Assembly: GCA_910577935.1 (NCBI GenBank)
Contig: CAJTOT010000011.1
Span: 68,222 to 95,771 of the forward strand
DNA from: an uncultured Hungatella sp.
GTDB lineage: Bacteria > Bacillota > Clostridia > Lachnospirales > Lachnospiraceae
Reading direction: 5' to 3'
Length of the DNA: 27,550 nucleotides
The stretch's first letter is position 1. Each line of letters begins with the position of its first letter. Under the pieces are notes generated by a model. The model saw only the letters and a program-made list of their open reading frames with translations, made no database searches and had not been told where the DNA came from. A program made the translations under genes and the position numbers. This document shows, one piece after another, positions 23,181-27,550 of the stretch.

Positions 23181-26100
23181 TTATATCAATCTGTCATCGT
23201 CATCCAATTCTCTTTCCTCTTCACGTTCTACTACTAAAGCTCTTTCCGGTAATAAGCTAAGCATGTTAACCACCTCTGGTTTCGGGGCAAACTTATCCTC
23301 AGTCAAGCCGTTCGTAAAATCGTTATTGACGCTGGCATCATGATGGAAATAATCCTTATGTCCAAATGTGTTGTGGACAATCACAATTGCATCGGCGCCT
23401 GGCTTTACTCTTACACTGTCACCTTCCAGAGCAGCAACCGTCTTTCCATCTTTCACATTATTTATAATGGTTAAAAATGTCTCTGACGGTGTATATTCCT
23501 TCGGTACAATCTCTGAAATATGATAAACGGTCCCTTCATCGGTCACCGGTACCATGATGTACTTGCTGACTTTTCCTGAATCAGGCACTTCTTCATCACT
23601 GTTTGCGGCATGATTCAGTACCATACCTGTGCTGAAATTTCTGCCTCCGGCAGCTTCCGTTACATTTATTATAAACTCGTCATCCAGCAGATCATTTCGG
23701 TCTAACTCTACTGTCTGGAAATTATCGATTCGCTTTGCCACCCGGAACTTTGCAGTTTTCAGTGTATTGGTAATCGTCACATCAGTTCCATCAGATGTAT
23801 CTGCCGGGACATATGAAATGCCATAATAAGCTTCATTGGGGAAATTTTTTAATTCTTCTACCGTATACTTATATGGCTTCTGTTCTATTTTTCCGCCATT
23901 CTTTATATAGTAATATTTCGGTAGATTATCCCATCCCCCACTCCACCCATTTGCTTCATTCAGCGTAAGTATGTCTCTGTAATCTTGGCCATTCCGCTTC
24001 AGCTGTACCTGAATACTGTCTGGTCTCAACTTAAACTTATCATCTTCGTCAGACCAAACCTTCGCTACTTTCTTAAATGTATTCTCTGGCTTATAACTAT
24101 TAGTTAGTACAAAACCATCATTTTGGTCTCCTGACAGTACTACTTCATACCAACCGTCCTGCCTTTCCTCTGTTTTTAACCACTCGCCATCTACCTCTGT
24201 TACTCGATACGTCACCTTTTTGTAATCATTACCGACTTTTTTATACAGAGGCATATCCTGCCAGCCATATTTCCAGTTCAATGCCGAATCACTATCTGCC
24301 CGAAGCTCAACTGGATCTCCCACAACTTCCCATGCCCCGGAATCTCCCACTTTTTCTTCCAGCTGAACCTGAATACTGTCTGGTATTGCCGTGTCCGGAT
24401 TTTCTCCTGGATCATTCCATCCGCTATTATCCCACTTCTTTTCGACCTTTAGGTATGTGGTTTCAACATTGGTGATAAGAAAACTGTCTCCACTTTGAGT
24501 AATTATACTTTCATAACCTGGTACTTCTATTTCTTTTACTGTGTATGTATTTTCCTCATCAGAACCTACATATCTGTACTTGGGAAGATTGTTCCAGGTA
24601 AATGACCAGTTGTTCTCTTCACTCAGCTTTTCTGTAGCTCCAAATGGCACTCCATTTTGTAACAGTTGAACAAATATTTCTGTCGGCCTGGTACCATGTT
24701 CATTATTACCATCCTGCCATGACTTTGTAACGGACTTGGATATTGTCTCGGCCTCCTGTGATGGAACAGAAACGATATTGGGGAGTGTGAACTGCATATA
24801 ACAACAGGATCCTGTACCGCCTCGTTCCATGAAGAATACGCTCATCCTATGTGTTGCATTCTTTTTATTTTTGACCACTTCCTCTGAATCTGTCTCTTTC
24901 GGGAAAGCATTTTTCCCTTCCAGATATGTTTTTAAATCTACATAAGCGCCTTCGGCTGCATGAATACCGCCCAGTTCTACAGCTTTTACTAATTCTCCAT
25001 CAATAAACAACCAAAAATCATCGTCGCCTCGGAAATAGTAGTCCAAGGGCCCTATATAATCACCTAAAGTAAAATCAAAATCATATCGCATACCAAAAAA
25101 CCAGTTGTGATCCGCATAGATTCCCACCTTGGCCTCATCATTATTCGTAAAACCTGTGGTTCCATGGAATGTATCTTTACATCCCCCTCCATTAGGATCA
25201 TTCTTTCTTCCCCATTCTACCGAACCGCCAGGAAACAGCGGATCTTTTCCTTTATAAGATTCATACTGATCTAATGGCCAAAACAAATTCGTATACAAAT
25301 TTCCCCCACCATATTTGAGGCCTGTATATTTAAGCACGTCTAACTCCGAACAAACCGGTTTCGAACTGCCGTTCTGATAAACACTGCTTAATACATACGT
25401 ATCTCCTTCTCTTTTAAACTCCAATTGATGATCTGTAATATATTTTTTGGCTAAATTACTCCCAACCATCTTATCTGTTCTGTTAAAAAGTCCCGGATCC
25501 TTATAATTAAACTGGAGCATGTCTCCTGACAGGTGTTCTTTTACAACACCTTGTTTCAAACCTACCTCTCCAACCCAGCTATGCCATACCTGAGAATCAC
25601 TTTTTCCTGCTATTCCAACTCCTATACGCTTATTTTCATTTCCTACACATGAAAGTTTGCCGTCATTTATCCCTTTATTCTGTGTATTTACAGTCTCGTG
25701 TACTGCAGCGTCATTACCTGGCTCAGAGACATTATAATCATGAAATTCCACATCACCTCGCATGAGGCCAGTAGTTCTTTCATATTCAATCCTTATCTCA
25801 TTTCCACTGCCTGCCAGACGTATCTCACTGTCCTTCGCACTCTCTGCCGTAAAGGTCTTTCCACTTGGATAGTTTGCATTTTTTACTGTTACTTCTTTAA
25901 TCGTATAATTTCCGCCAAGTGCTAACTTGCTCAAGCTGTCGATAAGTATAGAATAACCGATACCGGTACCGCCACCATTTGGTAATTCTATAACATCTGG
26001 GCTGTAAATCTCTATCATCTGTTCCTTATAGTTACCGGTCTCATCAGCACCAGGATGCAAATACATTTGTGGTTTATTAGGTTCACCATGGTATTCCGTT

Positions 26101-27550
26101 AATCTTAGGGGTATATAACTAGAGCCCTTCTCTGTTGCATACCTTTTTACCTTTGCATAATGAGTCACTGTCACCGGCACCGTCTTCATCCCTCCAGCCA
26201 CATTAACGATAATATAGATCGAGAAATGATCTGTGGTCATAACCACATCTCCGTTATCCTCAACAATAACCCGCTCCATATTATCCAATGTCTCGGCCTC
26301 TTCATCCAGATGCCATACTGTCAAGACAGATTCTGCTTCACCGCTGTCACTTGTCTGCGCCTCTGTTGTATGCCCCACATCTTCCGCAACCGAATCCGCT
26401 GCCCTTCTCATCATTCTGAACTTGGTCGGCGCCGCCTCTGTCTCTTCGATCTCCTCCCCTGTATCAGCCTTGGCGTCCTCCAGCAGCTGGCCGGATAATG
26501 TCACTTTCTCTAACTCCACATTAGAGAACCGAACCGTCACATCGCCCTGAGGCTCCATTTCCTCGCCGTCGGCGATAATTTTGATGTCTACTGCCTTCAT
26601 CTTATTGATGGAGATACCGGACTCCTCAGCTTTCTGCTCCATGGCAGTCTGTACCAGTTCCTGTTTATCCTCAGATACCTCTGTAACCTTCAGGCTCAGC
26701 ATATCCGCTTCCGGAAATGACTCTGCCGGTCCCTTTACTTCAATCTCCGCTCCATTAATCCTGCCCTTCAGCACCAGCTCGCCTTCGCCCAGCACATAGA
26801 AGCAGAATCCCTGGGTAGTCTTATAGCTCTTGCCGTCCCGTCTGATGGAGGCAGTCACTCTTCCGAAATAAGTGCCCGGCTTGGTGTTCTCCGCCACCCG
26901 GAATGACACGCCTGTCACGGTCTCGCCCCAACTGCTCTGTTCCCCCTCATACCATGCGGTGATGCCTTTCAGTTTGGCTCCGTAGGTCTCGATGGAATAG
27001 CGGATGTTCTTCGGGTCGGTTCCCTCGTCGTCAGCGTCCGATACGGTAGCGACATCCACAGCCTCCGGATCGAGGAATTCTCTGTCATCATCGGAGCCGG
27101 TTTCTTTCACTGCAGCGGCTGTCGTCTCTTTTGTCTCTGCATTGGAACCGGTTGCCTTATCTCCCTCGAAATAATCCGGCGCAAACTGGTCCAGCAGCTC
27201 TTCCTCTTCAAATCTGGTGTGGATGTATATGGTGTTCCGCTCATTGGTCATCCATGTATTGCCGTCCTCAAACTCGATGGGAAGCAATCCGGCCATACCC
27301 GTGTTGTATGTAAAATCTTTAGTCTCTGATACGTGGCCGCCGCCCTCTTTTTTCGCCGTAAAGCTGAAGGAGATCTTTCTGTTCTTGACGGTCTCCAACT
27401 CTTCGCTCACATAACCGTAAAACTCCGTCTCATAGACTTCACCGGGAGCCAGCTCGATGTGTTTGATCCTTTTGCCGTCGGACTCTACATTCATATTAGA
27501 AGGGGTTCCCTTCTCTGCATCCGAAGGACTTCCGCCGGGGCCGATCCCCC
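23181..27550 (-). CDS. Giant secreted protein with fibro-slime-like and four CnaB domains (5' end outside window)
   Basis: This frame is open to the right edge; 1455 codons are visible, so the signal peptide is out of view. Residue numbers count from Met at 27494. Residues 1-450 are beta-rich with acidic Thr/Glu/Asp-rich linkers (about 115-160 and 345-385). Residues about 640-905 resemble the fibro-slime/PA14-like domain (FRGDDDFWLFIDGELV, ELGGIHA, FFMERGGTGS). Four CnaB-type domains follow at about 912-1005, 1010-1130, 1135-1241 and 1246-1375. Each keeps a Lys in the first strand, a Glu in the YTVKEIE, YRVTEVD, YTVEELK or YHISEI strand, and an Asn in the last strand (TNVE, TNSY, TNTL, HNTF), as needed for internal isopeptide bonds. 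The C-terminus is acidic, with no sorting signal or membrane helix. Likely role: adhesin or fibre tip. Confidence 0.88.
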   Translation of the reverse strand, partial: GIGPGGSPSDAEKGTPSNMNVESDGKRIKHIELAPGEVYETEFYGYVSEELETVKNRKISFSFTAKKEGGGHVSETKDFTYNTGMAGLLPIEFEDGNTWMTNERNTIYIHTRFEEEELLDQFAPDYFEGDKATGSNAETKETTAAAVKETGSDDDREFLDPEAVDVATVSDADDEGTDPKNIRYSIETYGAKLKGITAWYEGEQSSWGETVTGVSFRVAENTKPGTYFGRVTASIRRDGKSYKTTQGFCFYVLGEGELVLKGRINGAEIEVKGPAESFPEADMLSLKVTEVSEDKQELVQTAMEQKAEESGISINKMKAVDIKIIADGEEMEPQGDVTVRFSNVELEKVTLSGQLLEDAKADTGEEIEETEAAPTKFRMMRRAADSVAEDVGHTTEAQTSDSGEAESVLTVWHLDEEAETLDNMERVIVEDNGDVVMTTDHFSIYIIVNVAGGMKTVPVTVTHYAKVKRYATEKGSSYIPLRLTEYHGEPNKPQMYLHPGADETGNYKEQMIEIYSPDVIELPNGGGTGIGYSILIDSLSKLALGGNYTIKEVTVKNANYPSGKTFTAESAKDSEIRLAGSGNEIRIEYERTTGLMRGDVEFHDYNVSEPGNDAAVHETVNTQNKGINDGKLSCVGNENKRIGVGIAGKSDSQVWHSWVGEVGLKQGVVKEHLSGDMLQFNYKDPGLFNRTDKMVGSNLAKKYITDHQLEFKREGDTYVLSSVYQNGSSKPVCSELDVLKYTGLKYGGGNLYTNLFWPLDQYESYKGKDPLFPGGSVEWGRKNDPNGGGCKDTFHGTTGFTNNDEAKVGIYADHNWFFGMRYDFDFTLGDYIGPLDYYFRGDDDFWLFIDGELVKAVELGGIHAAEGAYVDLKTYLEGKNAFPKETDSEEVVKNKKNATHRMSVFFMERGGTGSCCYMQFTLPNIVSVPSQEAETISKSVTKSWQDGNNEHGTRPTEIFVQLLQNGVPFGATEKLSEENNWSFTWNNLPKYRYVGSDEENTYTVKEIEVPGYESIITQSGDSFLITNVETTYLKVEKKWDNSGWNDPGENPDTAIPDSIQVQLEEKVGDSGAWEVVGDPVELRADSDSALNWKYGWQDMPLYKKVGNDYKKVTYRVTEVDGEWLKTEERQDGWYEVVLSGDQNDGFVLTNSYKPENTFKKVAKVWSDEDDKFKLRPDSIQVQLKRNGQDYRDILTLNEANGWSGGWDNLPKYYYIKNGGKIEQKPYKYTVEELKNFPNEAYYGISYVPADTSDGTDVTITNTLKTAKFRVAKRIDNFQTVELDRNDLLDDEFIINVTEAAGGRNFSTGMVLNHAANSDEEVPDSGKVSKYIMVPVTDEGTVYHISEIVPKEYTPSETFLTIINNVKDGKTVAALEGDSVRVKPGADAIVIVHNTFGHKDYFHHDASVNNDFTNGLTEDKFAPKPEVVNMLSLLPERALVVEREEERELDDDDRLI
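24001..24384 (-). repeat. Near-identical 24-base units in CnaB domains 2 and 3
   Basis: The segments at 24001-24024 and 24361-24384 differ at one base. They start exactly 360 bases (120 codons) apart, and both encode PDSIQVQL of neighbouring CnaB domains. This indicates domain duplication or local gene conversion. Confidence 0.7.

Overview
The window looks like chromosome from a Gram-positive member of the Clostridia, most likely Lachnospiraceae (Clostridium cluster XIVa-like). Supporting this are the moderate-to-high GC of the housekeeping genes, strong AGGAGG-type ribosome sites, a VanRS-like two-component pair, a fused chorismate mutase/prephenate dehydratase, a DUF815 ATPase, HelD, and a SipW/sortase surface locus. 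The genus assignment is inference. All but one of the genes lie on the minus strand.

Positions 1-3916 (minus): a VanR-like regulator, an overlapping VanS-like kinase, and an overlapping gene for a large membrane protein of unknown function that runs off the left edge. Positions 4040-11055 (minus) form one tight apparent operon, read in the order plsC, pheA, DUF815 ATPase, ppx-like, ppk1. It begins at a candidate promoter embedded in a bidirectional terminator. The Ppx-like protein has unusual substitutions in its phosphate-binding and HD-like motifs.

Positions 11124-13458 (minus): a D-2-hydroxyacid dehydrogenase, a siroheme-type precorrin-2 dehydrogenase, an unannotated small ORF of about 54 codons, and a CmpB-like membrane protein. 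A 450-base divergent region (13468-13920) follows. It holds a candidate promoter for the dehydrogenase and a heavily structured repeat element that lies in the leader of the only plus-strand gene, helD (13921-16038), which ends in a strong terminator.

Positions 16433-27550 (minus) are the accessory-looking highlight, a surface-fibre/biofilm-matrix locus. Transcription enters from the right edge. The order is: a giant secreted protein (at least 1455 residues visible, with a fibro-slime-like domain and four CnaB domains); four TasA/BsaA-like proteins with SipW-type signal peptides; the SipW ER-type signal peptidase; a fifth SipW-type protein carrying a Pro/Gly-rich stalk and an IPQTG sorting signal; and a class B sortase. 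My reading is that SipW processes five related subunits, the sortase fixes the sorting-signal protein to the wall, and the other subunits and the giant protein form or decorate a fibre. Structured gaps precede the 332- and 303-residue subunits and could set subunit stoichiometry.

Between the sortase and helD lie a gene remnant and a second, inverted, diverged copy of the repeat element found upstream of helD. This copy overlaps the 3' end of the sortase gene and supplies its stop codon. I saw no tRNA, rRNA, CRISPR array, transposase or replication origin.
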